Positions 41,311 to 50,105 of a stretch of 64,000 nucleotides of DNA are shown piece after piece. The first letter of the stretch is position 1; each line of letters starts with the position of its first letter. The notes beneath the pieces were generated by a model. The model made no database searches, was not told where the DNA came from, and was given only the letters and a program-made list of their open reading frames with translations. The stretch spans positions 144,282-208,281 of the forward strand of contig JAQBQE010000033.1 of the NCBI GenBank assembly GCA_028287135.1, read 5' to 3'. The stretch is from Myxococcales bacterium. Its GTDB lineage: Bacteria > Myxococcota_A > Polyangia > Haliangiales > Haliangiaceae. The translations under genes were made by a program, and so were the position numbers.

Positions 41311-41675
41311 ATCTCAGGGACACCGCACCGGCCATCAGCAGCGCTCCGTTCGCGAAGCGAAAGAACCGGTCTGCTCTGCGCGCTCTGCGGCTCTGCGGCT
41401 CATCTCAGGGACACCGCACCGGCCATCAGCAGCGCTCCGTTCGCGAAGCGAAAGAACCGCTCTGCTCTGCGCCCTCTGCGGCTCTGCGGCTCATCTCAGG
41501 GACTCCGCACCGGCCATCAGCAGCGCTCCGTTCGCGAAGCGAAAGAACCGCTCTGCTCTGCGCCCTCTGCGGCTCTGCGGCTCATCTCAGGGGCACCGCA
41601 CCGGCCATCAGTACCGCTCCGTTCGCGAAGCGAAAGAACCGCTCTGCTCTGCGCCGTCTGCGGCCCTGCGGCTCA
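41308..41675 (+). repeat. 91-bp tandem repeat, four copies
   Basis: The word GCCATCAGCAGCGCTCCGTT or a near copy begins at 41331, 41422, 41513 and 41604, exactly 91 bases apart. Units differ at few positions. Each carries GTTCGCGAAGCGAAAGAACC and ends GCGGCTCTGCGGCTCATCTC. They look like amplified decayed copies of the right half of the adjacent inverted-repeat element. Since 91 is not a multiple of three, long open frames crossing it are not coding. Confidence 0.9.
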
Positions 41676-41962
41676 AGGTCCGAAGTCATCCACACGCACG
41701 GGCGAGGCCGAAGCTGAGATCAGGCCGAGATGTTCGGTGGATCGGATCACCCCCGCGGCCTGGGACGTCTCGGTGATCGCGTCCGCGGAGATCGCCAGAT
41801 CCACGTGGGTTCTCGGCCCAGCTCTCTTCGTTCAACTATTCGGTTTTCAGCTGCGCGCTTGTTACCTGATCACGGCGGCGTCGCGATCTGCATCTTCATC
41901 TTCGGCGTCCAGCTGCTGATCTCGCCAAGGAATCCGATCGGGCGCTACGAGCGCTTGCTCGC
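41676..41962. other. Island spacer without recognisable gene
   Basis: These 287 bases lie between the tandem array and the end of the HNH gene. One frame gives a short hydrophobic stretch (GVAICIFIFGVQLLI followed by SPRNPIGRYERLL) that could be a relic of a membrane protein. There is no start or intact frame. I see nothing else. Confidence 0.4.
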
Positions 41963-43516
41963 TCAGCGCTGGGGCGGCGGCGGATCGGCGCTTCGCACGA
42001 ACGATCCATCGCCGCTCGGTCTGCGGCGGTCGGTCACCGCTGGGACTGCGTGTGCATCGGCGGTGTGCACCAACGCGTCGCTCGAACGTTCGGTGACTTC
42101 ACGGTCGGCTGCGGCGTCCGCGAACGCAGGCACCGATGAAACTGGACCTGCGGTCTCGTCGCAGGCCGACGTGGACGCAGGCACCGCAGAGGGCTCGGCC
42201 TGCCTTGCCATGGCGCGGTCAGTCACCGCGGTGAGCGCGTGATCGGTCCCCGCTGGGACTGCACGGTCCGCCTGCCCGTCGCTTGGACGATTGGCCACAG
42301 CGACCTCCTGGTCAGTGGCGGTGTTCGCGCCGCCCATCGTCCCACGCACCGTGCGCTCGGTCCCCGCTGGGACTGTTACCGGAGCTCCAGTGTCGACAGC
42401 ATCGACGAACACATCACCAGGGACCGTCGTCATCGTGCGGTGAACCTCGTCGTCCCACTCGCGGCGGAACTCGAACACGAGCCCGTCGGGCGCTCTGCCC
42501 GTGATCCACAGCCGACCCTCATGAAGGGCCTGATGGTGACCCGAGCACAAGATCACGATATTCCAGAGCTTGTTCGATCCGCCCTGCGACCGGAACACGA
42601 TGTGGTGGCAGTCGAGGTGCTTCTTGGATCGGCAGCCAGGCACCTCGCACGCGAACTTGGCGCGGATGAAGCACTTGGTCCTCGTCGCCTTGGGGATCGC
42701 CGGGACCAGGCGCGTGATCTCCTCGCTCTCGAGGTCACCCACCAGGGCCGAGTCGCACAGCATCCGCGCTGCCGTCGGCTCGTCGAGCGGTACCTCCATC
42801 CCGTTGGCAACCAGCGAGCTGCGCTTGCACTGCTTGCACGTGGTCACCGCATGGAGGCACGGAGCACTTGTTCCATTGCCTTCGGACCCACTGCCTTCGG
42901 GATCGATCATCGCCCTCGCCGACGCCCGTACGATCTCGTCGTCGGTGAGCCGCGCGCCGTGCCGCAGATCGGCGTGCGAACGCCCGGCCATCCACATCGC
43001 ATAGCTCTCGCCATCCACGTCCATCACGATCCCGTGCCGCACGAGCTTGGGATCGGGCCGGTCCTCCGGGTTCGCACCCTTCTTCAGCCCCGACACCATC
43101 TGCTGCACCTGCGCCGCGGTCTTGCCCTTCACCGCCTCGAGCCACTCGTCCTGGTTCTCGGGCACCGCAACACGCGTCACCTCGCGCATCACCGCCCACG
43201 GCGCCTCGCCCTTCTTGAACGACGCATAGAGGTCCGGCAGCTCGAACAGCTCGCGCGCGACGCGCAGCCGCTCGTTGGCCGCGTGTCTCGAATAGTGGAG
43301 CTCGCGCTCCATGTACTCCTGCATGGTCACGTACCCGAACACGCGCCAGATCCCCGCCTCCTCGGCGAGCACGAGGTCGCGCGTCTCCTCGGCCTCCAGC
43401 ACGACACGCTGCTTCGCACACGTCACCAGCCGCTCGTGAAGGGTCCGGCAGTACTCCTCGCGCACCGCGGTCACCGTCGAATCGCTGTCCTTCGAGATCG
43501 CAGCACCACCCGACAT
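41963..43516 (-). CDS. HNH endonuclease protein with repetitive C-terminal tail
   Basis: This 517-residue protein starts MSGGAAISKDSDSTV, chosen because a strong AGGAGGT site precedes it at 43521-43527. The N-terminal 280 residues are mostly helical. An HNH nuclease domain follows: zinc-type Cys pair CEVPGCRSKKHLDCHHI, then GSNKLWNIVILCSGHHQALH. Free-standing HNH proteins of this layout occur in mobile regions of many bacteria. The last 150 residues are low complexity with repeated AVPAGT, DRAV and TDxA words. The DNA of the VPAGT words matches the palindromic motif of the array at 43874-45112. Target and role are unknown. Confidence 0.82.
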   Translation of the reverse strand: MSGGAAISKDSDSTVTAVREEYCRTLHERLVTCAKQRVVLEAEETRDLVLAEEAGIWRVFGYVTMQEYMERELHYSRHAANERLRVARELFELPDLYASFKKGEAPWAVMREVTRVAVPENQDEWLEAVKGKTAAQVQQMVSGLKKGANPEDRPDPKLVRHGIVMDVDGESYAMWMAGRSHADLRHGARLTDDEIVRASARAMIDPEGSGSEGNGTSAPCLHAVTTCKQCKRSSLVANGMEVPLDEPTAARMLCDSALVGDLESEEITRLVPAIPKATRTKCFIRAKFACEVPGCRSKKHLDCHHIVFRSQGGSNKLWNIVILCSGHHQALHEGRLWITGRAPDGLVFEFRREWDDEVHRTMTTVPGDVFVDAVDTGAPVTVPAGTERTVRGTMGGANTATDQEVAVANRPSDGQADRAVPAGTDHALTAVTDRAMARQAEPSAVPASTSACDETAGPVSSVPAFADAAADREVTERSSDALVHTADAHAVPAVTDRRRPSGDGSFVRSADPPPPQR

Positions 43517-43520
43517 GCTC

Positions 43521-43527
43521 ACCTCCT
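43521..43527 (-). promoter_or_regulatory. Strong ribosome binding site of HNH gene
   Basis: AGGAGGT on the minus strand lies four bases before the ATG at 43516. It decides between this start and an ATG 14 codons upstream. Confidence 0.75.
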
Positions 43528-43873
43528 CGTGCTCTTCGCGCATCTCACGCGCGTGCACATGACCTGAGTACCACGGTGATCTTCGGCGCTCTCACACGCG
43601 CTCAGCGCTCGCAAACGGCACCACGACCACATCACGTGACGCATCGAGCGAAAACCTGCGGCACAGGCAAGAACATCGATTCCTCGACGAGGACTCCGCC
43701 CACATCACACCCTCGCCGCCAGCTGCACGCCAGAACCTGTCAAGCAACTCGTTCGAAAAATATGAACGCACAAGAGGGTCACGCCGTTCGACGCCGGGCG
43801 AGGAACAAGAACCCGCCGACGTACAACTGCAGCAGGTCACGACCAGCCGGTTTGCCAACTCTCGGCTCACGCC
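43528..43873. other. Upstream region of HNH gene, no gene seen
   Basis: This stretch is less GC-rich than its surroundings and includes GTTCGAAAAATATGAACG near 43750. It probably holds the HNH promoter, but no clear -35/-10 pair is visible on the minus strand. No coding potential is convincing. Confidence 0.4.
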
Positions 43874-45112
43874 GGTCCGGCAGGGACTGCATCGTGCCGC
43901 GGTTCGCGATCGATGCGATGCAACACTTCATCCGATCCGGCGGAACGAGGTTGATGTTCCACGCTCTCGGCTCGCCAGTCCCCGCGGACAGCATCCTGCC
44001 GTTGTTCGCGATCGATGCGCCGCAACACCTCATCCGATCCGGAGCTCCGAAGGCCGGCTCGCGGTCTGGGCTGGGCCGCTCGTGAGAGCAGTGCGTACCC
44101 GGCGTGGACTCGAGTCCCCGCTGGGACTGCGTCCTGCCGATGTTCGCGATAGATGCGCTGGAACAGCCCCCACCGATCCGGATCCTCCAAGGCCGGGATC
44201 CGTTGACTGCTGGGTCGCTCGCGCGAGCAGCGCATGGGGCGTGGCGCCGCGACCCGAGCGAATCACGTTCCAGCTCTTTCCAGTCGTCTCGCCGGTCCCC
44301 GCGGGGACTGCGTCGTTCCGCTGTTCGCGGCAACACTCACCGGTCCGGAGCCTCCAAAGGCCGTTCGCGTCGTGCCCCACAACGACGCAGCCCACGAACG
44401 ACGTCGACGTGCCCGCGCTCGCAACTCAGCTCGCCAGTCCCCGCGGGGACTGCGTCCTTCCGCTGTTCGCGGCATCACCCACCCGATCCGGAGCCTCCGA
44501 CGGCCGGCTCGCGTTCTGCGCTGGGTCGCTCGCGCGAGCAGCGCATGGGGCGTGGCGCCGCGACCACGAACGAATCACGTTCCAGCTCTCTCGAGTCGTC
44601 TCGCCAGTCCCCGCGGGGGACTGCACCGTGCCGCAGTCCCCGTTCGACGCGCTTCAACACCTCATCCGGTCCGGAGCTCCGAAGGCCGGCTCGCGGTCTG
44701 GGCTGGGCCGCTCGCGCGAGCAGCGCACACAAGCCCGCGTGTGCCCGGCGAGACGAGAATGCAGGAGGTACGAGCGACATTGCTGCTTCAGCGTTCGCGG
44801 CTCGGCTCGCCAGTCCCCGCCGGGACTGCATTGTGCCGTTGCTCGCGATCGATGCGCTGAAACAGGTCCCACCGGTCCGGAGCCTCGAAGGCCGGCTCGC
44901 GTTCTGGGCTGGGCCGCTCGCGCGAGCAGCGCAGTCGGCATGGCGCCAGCGACTCGCGAACGACGCAGCGCACGAACGATGTCGACGTTCCCGCGCGCGC
45001 AACTCTCGCCAGTCCCCGCGGGGACTGCGTCCTTCCGCTGTTCGCGGCAACACCGATCCGGAGCCTCCGAACGCCGGCTCGCCTTCTGCGCTGGGTCGCT
45101 CGCGCGAGCACC
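43874..45112 (+). repeat. Irregular array of about eight palindrome-bearing units
   Basis: Units start near 43874, 43975, 44112, 44293, 44434, 44604, 44810 and 45009, so spacing varies from about 100 to 206 bases. Better-kept units have the perfect palindrome GTCCCCGCGGGGAC, then TGCGTCCTTCCGCTGTTCGC, a segment GATCCGGAGCCTCCGAAGGC and CTGGGTCGCTCGCGCGAGCA with the palindrome GCTCGCGCGAGC. A variable spacer follows. The spacings break any reading frame, so the array is non-coding. Confidence 0.8.
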
Positions 45113-45162
45113 GGATCTCCCGAGTTGCGCCGGTCCTCCACCAACGACAACGACGTCCACGT

Positions 45163-45204
45163 CCCAGCCTGCCGACCGCTGCTTGCAGATCTGCCTCCTC
45201 CGCG
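45163..45204 (+). repeat. Direct repeat, right copy (relic of RlmI-like gene end)
   Basis: This copy encodes QPADRCLQICLLR and matches 38326-38367 at 35 of 42 bases. No methyltransferase sequence precedes it; the palindromic array does. It marks the right side of the accessory island. Confidence 0.7.
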
Positions 45205-45223
45205 GAAGCGGAGCCGAGCGGGG

Positions 45224-45288
45224 CTCGAAGCGAAAAGAGCTCTCCTTCTGGTCTTTGCGTGCTTTGCGACTTTGCGGCTCAGCTCAGG
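45224..45288 (+). repeat. Right half of the dispersed inverted-repeat element
   Basis: GAAGCGAAAAGAGCTCTCC, then GGTCTTTGCGTGCTTTGCGA and CTTTGCGGCTCA repeats the right half of 41164-41310 with few changes. The left half is not present here. Confidence 0.8.
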
Positions 45289-45356
45289 CGCGGCTCATCC
45301 CCGGCGCAGCGCCACTCGAAGCTGCCACCAGCGCCCGTTCGTGGCACGGTTGCCTC

Positions 45357-46076
45357 ATGTGCGGCCGGTACACGCTGACGCGGCAGAAGGACCTCGTCGA
45401 GGATCTCCAGGCCTCCCTCGGCGCGTCGGCGCAGGGCGAGTGGTGGAAGCCGCGGTTCAACGTGGCGCCGACGCAACCCGCGCCGGTCGTGGTCCTCCGC
45501 GAGGGCGGGCGCTCGATCGAGATGATGCGGTGGGGCCTCGTCCCGCACTGGGCGGGCAAGGGCGGCAAGCCTCCGCTGATGATCAACGCGCGGGTCGAGA
45601 CGCTGCAGGACAAGCCGATGTTTCGCGATGCGTTGCAGCGCCGGCGTTGCCTGGTCCCCGCGGACGGCTTCTTCGAGTGGTTGCGCGAGGGCACGGGAAA
45701 GACCGCGACCAAGCAGCCGATGTACATCCACCGCGCGGGCAAGCAGGTGTTCGCGTTCGCGGGCCTGTGGGCCAAGGCGAGGACCGACGCCGGCGAGACG
45801 CTGAGCTTCACGATCGTCACCGGTCCCGCCAATGACCTGGTGGCACCGATCCACGACCGGATGCCGATCATCCTCGATCCGAGCACCTACGCGTCGTGGC
45901 TCGATCCGACGCTCGATGCCGCCGCGGCAGGCGCCCTGCTGCAGGTCCCGCCGGTCGGCGACTGGACGGCCGAGCCGGTGTCGCCGCGCGTCAACAGCGC
46001 GCAGAACGACGATCCTGGCTGCATCGAATCGATCACCGCGCAGCCACCGTCGCAGGGCGATCTGTTCGCCACGTGA
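45357..46076 (+). CDS. SRAP domain protein (HMCES/YedK family)
   Basis: This 239-residue protein starts MCGRYTLTR. Cys2 is the residue that forms a thiazolidine crosslink with abasic sites in single-stranded DNA once Met is removed. Other SRAP active-site features are present: FNVAPTQPAPVV, INARVET (Asn), DGFFEW (Glu) and PIHDRMPIIL (His). It protects abasic sites during replication. A frame open far upstream runs through the palindromic array but is not part of this gene, as Cys2 must be N-terminal. It is the first conserved gene right of the island. Confidence 0.94.
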   Translation: MCGRYTLTRQKDLVEDLQASLGASAQGEWWKPRFNVAPTQPAPVVVLREGGRSIEMMRWGLVPHWAGKGGKPPLMINARVETLQDKPMFRDALQRRRCLVPADGFFEWLREGTGKTATKQPMYIHRAGKQVFAFAGLWAKARTDAGETLSFTIVTGPANDLVAPIHDRMPIILDPSTYASWLDPTLDAAAAGALLQVPPVGDWTAEPVSPRVNSAQNDDPGCIESITAQPPSQGDLFAT

Positions 46077-46234
46077 GAGGCCAGCCCCCGCCGGTGTCTA
46101 TCGCGGGACTCGCTGGCGGCCCCGGTTTGCGCATCGCGCTGCACGACACGAGCAGCGATCATCTCCCGACGCGCTGATCTGCGCTCTCCGACGACGAATT
46201 TCGGTGTGGCAATCGGGTTGCACTCGATCGGTGC

Positions 46235-46891
46235 ATGACTGCACGCCCCACATTCTCCACGATCCTGTTCATCGCGTTCACGGCCGTCGCCGGGTGCGCT
46301 GCGCCTGCGCCGGGAGGCGGAGGCGGTGGTGACGGCACGGGCACCGGCACCGGCACCGGTGGCGGCGGAGGTGGCGGAGGTGGCGGTGGCGGTGGCGGCA
46401 CCGCGACGGCAGCGAAGGTGATGGAGACGATGGGTCACGTCGAATGTGACCAGGCGTTTGCCTGCAGGACGTCGTTTCCGACCGATGCGGGCGTCACGTT
46501 CGAGCAGGCGTTCGGTGCGAGCGCGACCGCGTGTTACGCCGACGCTGCGCAGTACTACGACGCGACGGCGGTCCAGGCGGCGATCACCGCCGGGAACATC
46601 GAGTTCGATGCGACCGCGGCCGGAGCGTGCGTGAGCGGCCTGTCCTCGCTCGCGGCGCCGAACTGCACGCAGATGTGGCAGGAGGGACCCGCGTTCCCCG
46701 AGGAGTGCTTCGACGTGTTCACCGGCAAGGTCGCCGCGGGTGGAGCGTGCACCACCGACTTCGAGTGCGCGGGCGAGAACTTCTGCGGCGAGATGGGGGC
46801 GTGCGAAGCAGCTCCCGCCGGCGCGCGTGTGGTGCCAGGCGCCGACGGCCTCGGAATGCGGCCGAAGCTGCTCCTGCTGTCGCGCCAGTGA
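46235..46891 (+). CDS. Cys-rich lipoprotein with poly-Gly linker
   Basis: This 218-residue exported protein has signal peptide and lipobox MTARPTFSTILFIAFTAVAGC. About 30 residues of Gly/Thr repeats follow, encoded by a GGC/ACC-rich tract at 46318-46400. The globular part has eight or more Cys (VECDQAFACRTSF, CYADAAQYY, ACVSGL, NCTQMW, ECFDVF, CTTDFECAGENFC). This pattern is common among myxobacterial surface lipoproteins. The short tandem Gly tract may vary in length between strains. Function unknown. Confidence 0.75.
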   Translation: MTARPTFSTILFIAFTAVAGCAAPAPGGGGGGDGTGTGTGTGGGGGGGGGGGGGGTATAAKVMETMGHVECDQAFACRTSFPTDAGVTFEQAFGASATACYADAAQYYDATAVQAAITAGNIEFDATAAGACVSGLSSLAAPNCTQMWQEGPAFPEECFDVFTGKVAAGGACTTDFECAGENFCGEMGACEAAPAGARVVPGADGLGMRPKLLLLSRQ

Positions 46892-46892
46892 T

Positions 46893-47645
46893 CTAGTCGC
46901 GACGCGCGCTGCGCAGGCGTGCGAAGAACTCGCGGGCGACGGTGGTCTGCGGATCGTCGACGACCTGCGATGGCGGGCCATCCTCGGCGATCGTGCCCTT
47001 GTCGATCACCCAGACGCGCGACGCGATGTCGTGCGCGAACTGCATCTCGTGGGTGACCACGAGCATCGTCATCCCGCCCTTCGCGAGGTCGCGGATCACC
47101 TCCATGACGTCGTCGCGCATCTCGGGATCGAGCGCACTCGTCGGCTCGTCGAATAGCAGGACGTCGGGCTCCTGCGCGAGGGCGCGCGCGATCGCGACGC
47201 GCTGCTGCTGGCCACCCGACAGCTCGTGTGGATAGGCGTTGGCGCGGTCACGGAGCCCGACCTTGTGGAGCAACTCGAGCGCGCGGGTCTCCGCCTTGCC
47301 GCTCGCGCTTCCCTTCACGACGCGCGGCGCGAGCGTGATGTTGTCGAGCGCGGACAGATGCGGGAACAGGTTGAACTGCTGGAACACCATCCCGACGCGC
47401 GACCGCATCGCGCGCAGCTTGGCCGCATCACGCGCGCCCATCCCCGGGCGCAGCTCGAACCCGGCGATCGTCACCGAGCCCGCGTCGAAGCTCTCGAGGT
47501 AGTTGAGGCAGCGCAGGAGTGTGGACTTGCCGCCGCCCGAAGGACCGACGATCGCGATCGTCTCGCCCCTGGTGACCTCGGCCGAGACGTTCTCGAGGAC
47601 GCTACGATCGCCGTGGCGCTTACAGAGTGTGCGGACGCTGATCAC
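46893..47645 (-). CDS. Polar amino-acid ABC transporter ATPase (GlnQ type)
   Basis: This 250-residue ATPase starts at a GTG (ISVRTLCKRHGDRSVL) inside the end of the permease gene. Walker A is GPSGGGKST, the Q-loop FQQFNLFPHL, the signature LSGGQQQR, Walker B VLLFDEP and the switch His in VVTHEM. It powers uptake by the fused binding protein-permease encoded just upstream. A frame 10 codons longer is possible but would overlap further. Confidence 0.92.
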   Translation of the reverse strand: MISVRTLCKRHGDRSVLENVSAEVTRGETIAIVGPSGGGKSTLLRCLNYLESFDAGSVTIAGFELRPGMGARDAAKLRAMRSRVGMVFQQFNLFPHLSALDNITLAPRVVKGSASGKAETRALELLHKVGLRDRANAYPHELSGGQQQRVAIARALAQEPDVLLFDEPTSALDPEMRDDVMEVIRDLAKGGMTMLVVTHEMQFAHDIASRVWVIDKGTIAEDGPPSQVVDDPQTTVAREFFARLRSARRD

Positions 47646-49086
47646 GCGCCAACCTCCTCTCGAGTCGTCGAGCAAGCTCCGACAGCGGAATGCTCAGCAC
47701 GAGGTACATCGCGGCGCACGCGAGGCCCGGTACGAGCCAGCCACGCAGATCGACCGCCGCGATCGTCATCCGCTTCGTCAGCTCGATCACCGTGATCACG
47801 CTGACCAGCGACGAGTCCTTGAGCAAGGAGACGAAGTCGTTGGTCATCGGCGGCAGCGCGATCCGCAGCGCCTGCGGCAACATCACGTGCCACAGCGTCT
47901 GCAGCGGGCTCATCCCCAGCGCACGCGCCGCCTCGCCCTGCCCGCGCGGGATCGCGAGCAACGCCCCGCGATAGACCTCGGCCTCGTACGCTGCGTAGTT
48001 GAGCCCGAGCCCGAGGATCGCGGCCTGCATGGGCCCGAGGTTCACGTAACCGGCGAGGCCGTAGTAGAGGACGAACAGCTGGAGCAGGACCGGTGTGCCG
48101 CGAAACACCTCGATGTAGACGCGCGCGACCGCGCGCACCGGGAACGAGCCGTAGACCCGCATCACCGCGAGCAGCATCCCGAGCGGTACCGCGAGCAGGA
48201 ACGCGAGGATGCTGAGCTGCAGCGTGACCCACGCTGCGGCGACGAATTGCATCAGCATGTCGCCGTCGAAGCTGTGGTGGGGGCGCATGACGCCCGGGCC
48301 CGGATCAGCAACGGCCTGGCGGTCGTCCCATAGCTTGGCGGCGCGCAGGATCTTCTCGAGCTCGCCGTCCTTGCGCATGTCGGCGAGCGCGCCGTCGATC
48401 GCCCGCTTGAGCTCGGTGTCGCCCTTGCGCAGCCCGATCACGTACGTCCCGCGCGCGACGTCGTAGGGCACGCAGTACAGCGCCTTGTTCACGCAGCCGT
48501 AGCGGTCCGCGATGATGTTGTCGAGCAGCACGGCGTCGGTCCGTCCGAGCTCGAGATCGCGATACGGTTCCTCGTTGCCCTCGTAGACCTTCGCGTCGAT
48601 CCCATCGAGCATCAGCAGGATGTCGTGGGCGAACGTCTGGTTCAGCGTGCCGACCCGCTTGCCGACCATCTCGAAGATCGATCGCGACGGGTCGCCGGCG
48701 CGCACGGTGAGGGTCTCCGCGTAGACGAAGTACGGCTCCGACAGCAAGATCCGCTCGCGCCGCTCCGCGGTGGACTCGAGCCCGTTCATCACGACGTCGA
48801 AGTCGCCGCGCTCGAGCGACGGGACGAGGTTCGACCACGTGTACTGGACCATCCGCGCCTTGACCCCGAGGCGGCGCGCGATCGCATTCATGATGTCGAC
48901 CTCGAATCCGATCAGCTCGGAGCGGTACTCCGGGTTCTCGTAGACGAACGGCTCGCCGCCCTGGATGTCCGCTCCCCACGTGATCTCGCCGCGTTGCTGG
49001 ATCCCGGCGAGGGTCTTCCCCTGCGGATCGGTGCTGGGCGCACACCCGATCAACACGGCGATCGCCAACGCAAACCCGCGGGTCAC
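47620..49086 (-). CDS. Fused amino-acid binding protein and permease
   Basis: This 488-residue protein joins two usually separate subunits. After a GTG start and lipobox (TRGFALAIAVLIGC) comes a periplasmic binding domain of the PBP type 3 class (about 25-265: LIGFEVDIMNAIARRLGV, SNLVPSLERGDFDVVMNGL, LGRTDAVLLDN). A permease domain follows (about 285-480) with the coupling motif EAARALGMSPLQTLWHVMLP and YRGALLAIPRGQ. The fusion would hold the binding domain at the membrane as in GlnP-like transporters. The start lies 46 bases from the divergent diiron gene, so the promoters face each other. Confidence 0.9.
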   Translation of the reverse strand: MTRGFALAIAVLIGCAPSTDPQGKTLAGIQQRGEITWGADIQGGEPFVYENPEYRSELIGFEVDIMNAIARRLGVKARMVQYTWSNLVPSLERGDFDVVMNGLESTAERRERILLSEPYFVYAETLTVRAGDPSRSIFEMVGKRVGTLNQTFAHDILLMLDGIDAKVYEGNEEPYRDLELGRTDAVLLDNIIADRYGCVNKALYCVPYDVARGTYVIGLRKGDTELKRAIDGALADMRKDGELEKILRAAKLWDDRQAVADPGPGVMRPHHSFDGDMLMQFVAAAWVTLQLSILAFLLAVPLGMLLAVMRVYGSFPVRAVARVYIEVFRGTPVLLQLFVLYYGLAGYVNLGPMQAAILGLGLNYAAYEAEVYRGALLAIPRGQGEAARALGMSPLQTLWHVMLPQALRIALPPMTNDFVSLLKDSSLVSVITVIELTKRMTIAAVDLRGWLVPGLACAAMYLVLSIPLSELARRLERRLARDQRPHTL

Positions 49087-49132
49087 GGAGGCAGTATCCC
49101 GAGCCCCAGCTCCCTGCGCTACCATCTGAGGC

Positions 49133-50095
49133 ATGGACCTGGGACGCATGCTCGACAAGTGCGTTCGCGATCAATGGACGATCTCGGACCTCGACTGGTC
49201 CGTCCGGCCGCCTGCCCTGCCGAGGGACAAGGAGGAGGCGGTCGTCCAGGCGTTCCTCGACATGGCCGGCATCGAGCTCCTCGCCGGTGCGCTGTTCGAG
49301 GTCCAGCGCGAGAAGACCACCGATCCGACGCTCCGAAAGATCTTCTCCACGTTCGTCGCCGACGAGAAGCGACACTCCGCGGTCGCGCTGCGCCTGTCCC
49401 AGCACTACGACGTGCATCACTATCGCAGCTACGTCGAGAGCGCCTCGCTGACCGCGTTTCGCCCCCACTTCCTCTCGCTCGTGCGCAACACGTCGCCCGA
49501 GATCGCGAACGCGTACATCACGTCCGGTGAGCTGATCCTCGATGTCGCGTTGCTGCGCTCGCTCGATGACTACGTCGCCGACGACATGAGCCATCAGGCG
49601 ATGAACCTGATCAACCGCGACGAGTCGCGCCACATCGCCGTCGACTTCCACATGACCGAGCACTACTGCTCGGACGCGTACCAGGCGGAGATCCGGGCGC
49701 GACCACGGCCGAGCCTTCGCGAGATGACGAGGATGATCCGGGTCGTCGCGACGATGATGTGGTACGCGAAGCCGTTCCTGCAGGAGGTCTTCCTCGCGCC
49801 GATGGATCGAACCGATCCGTCAGGTCGTCGCGTGCAGGAGGCGTTCAAGCGGATCCAGCTCGTGCTGCGCAAGCCGACCGTCGCGCGCGCCCCGTTCTCG
49901 AAGATGATGATCAAGCTGCAGGAGGCCTACAACCACCCGCTGATCGGGAAGGTCCTCGGCCGGCTGATCCTGCGCGCGCTCGGCGCCGAGGACCGCGCCG
50001 CCCGGATCCTGTTCACGCCGGAAGAGCTCGCGCGCACCCAGCAGATGAGCTTCGACGAGCTCGCCGAGGAAGCGCTCGCCGTGAAGTACAGCTAG
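49133..50095 (+). CDS. Ferritin-like diiron protein (oxygenase type)
   Basis: This 320-residue helical protein has the spaced ligands of a diiron four-helix bundle: Glu in MAGIELLAGALFEVQ, the ExxH in DEKRHSAV, Glu in GELILDVALL and a second ExxH in DESRHIAVDFH. The pattern is closest to the AurF-like/ferritin-like oxygenases. The C-terminal 120 residues are helical and basic. The reaction cannot be told; N-oxygenation or desaturation are typical of relatives. It stands alone on this strand. Confidence 0.75.
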   Translation: MDLGRMLDKCVRDQWTISDLDWSVRPPALPRDKEEAVVQAFLDMAGIELLAGALFEVQREKTTDPTLRKIFSTFVADEKRHSAVALRLSQHYDVHHYRSYVESASLTAFRPHFLSLVRNTSPEIANAYITSGELILDVALLRSLDDYVADDMSHQAMNLINRDESRHIAVDFHMTEHYCSDAYQAEIRARPRPSLREMTRMIRVVATMMWYAKPFLQEVFLAPMDRTDPSGRRVQEAFKRIQLVLRKPTVARAPFSKMMIKLQEAYNHPLIGKVLGRLILRALGAEDRAARILFTPEELARTQQMSFDELAEEALAVKYS

Positions 50096-50105
50096 CGGGC
50101 GAGGC

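Noticed and set aside
41302..41919. Repetitive protein encoded by the 91-bp tandem repeat
   Set aside because: The period is not a multiple of three and all frames are open only because of high GC.
43874..45112. CRISPR array
   Set aside because: Repeats carry GC palindromes like some CRISPR repeats, but spacing varies from about 100 to 206 bases, the units are long and degenerate, and no cas gene is present.
43874..45112. Integron cassette (attC) array
   Set aside because: No attC core sites or integrase are recognisable and the spacers are too short for cassettes.
44082..45356. Long open frame running through the array into the SRAP gene
   Set aside because: Unit spacings break the frame relative to the repeats, and SRAP needs Cys at position 2, so the gene starts at 45357.
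46318..46400. Microsatellite-like GGC/ACC tract as a separate regulatory element
   Set aside because: It lies in frame within a lipoprotein gene and encodes the Gly/Thr linker.
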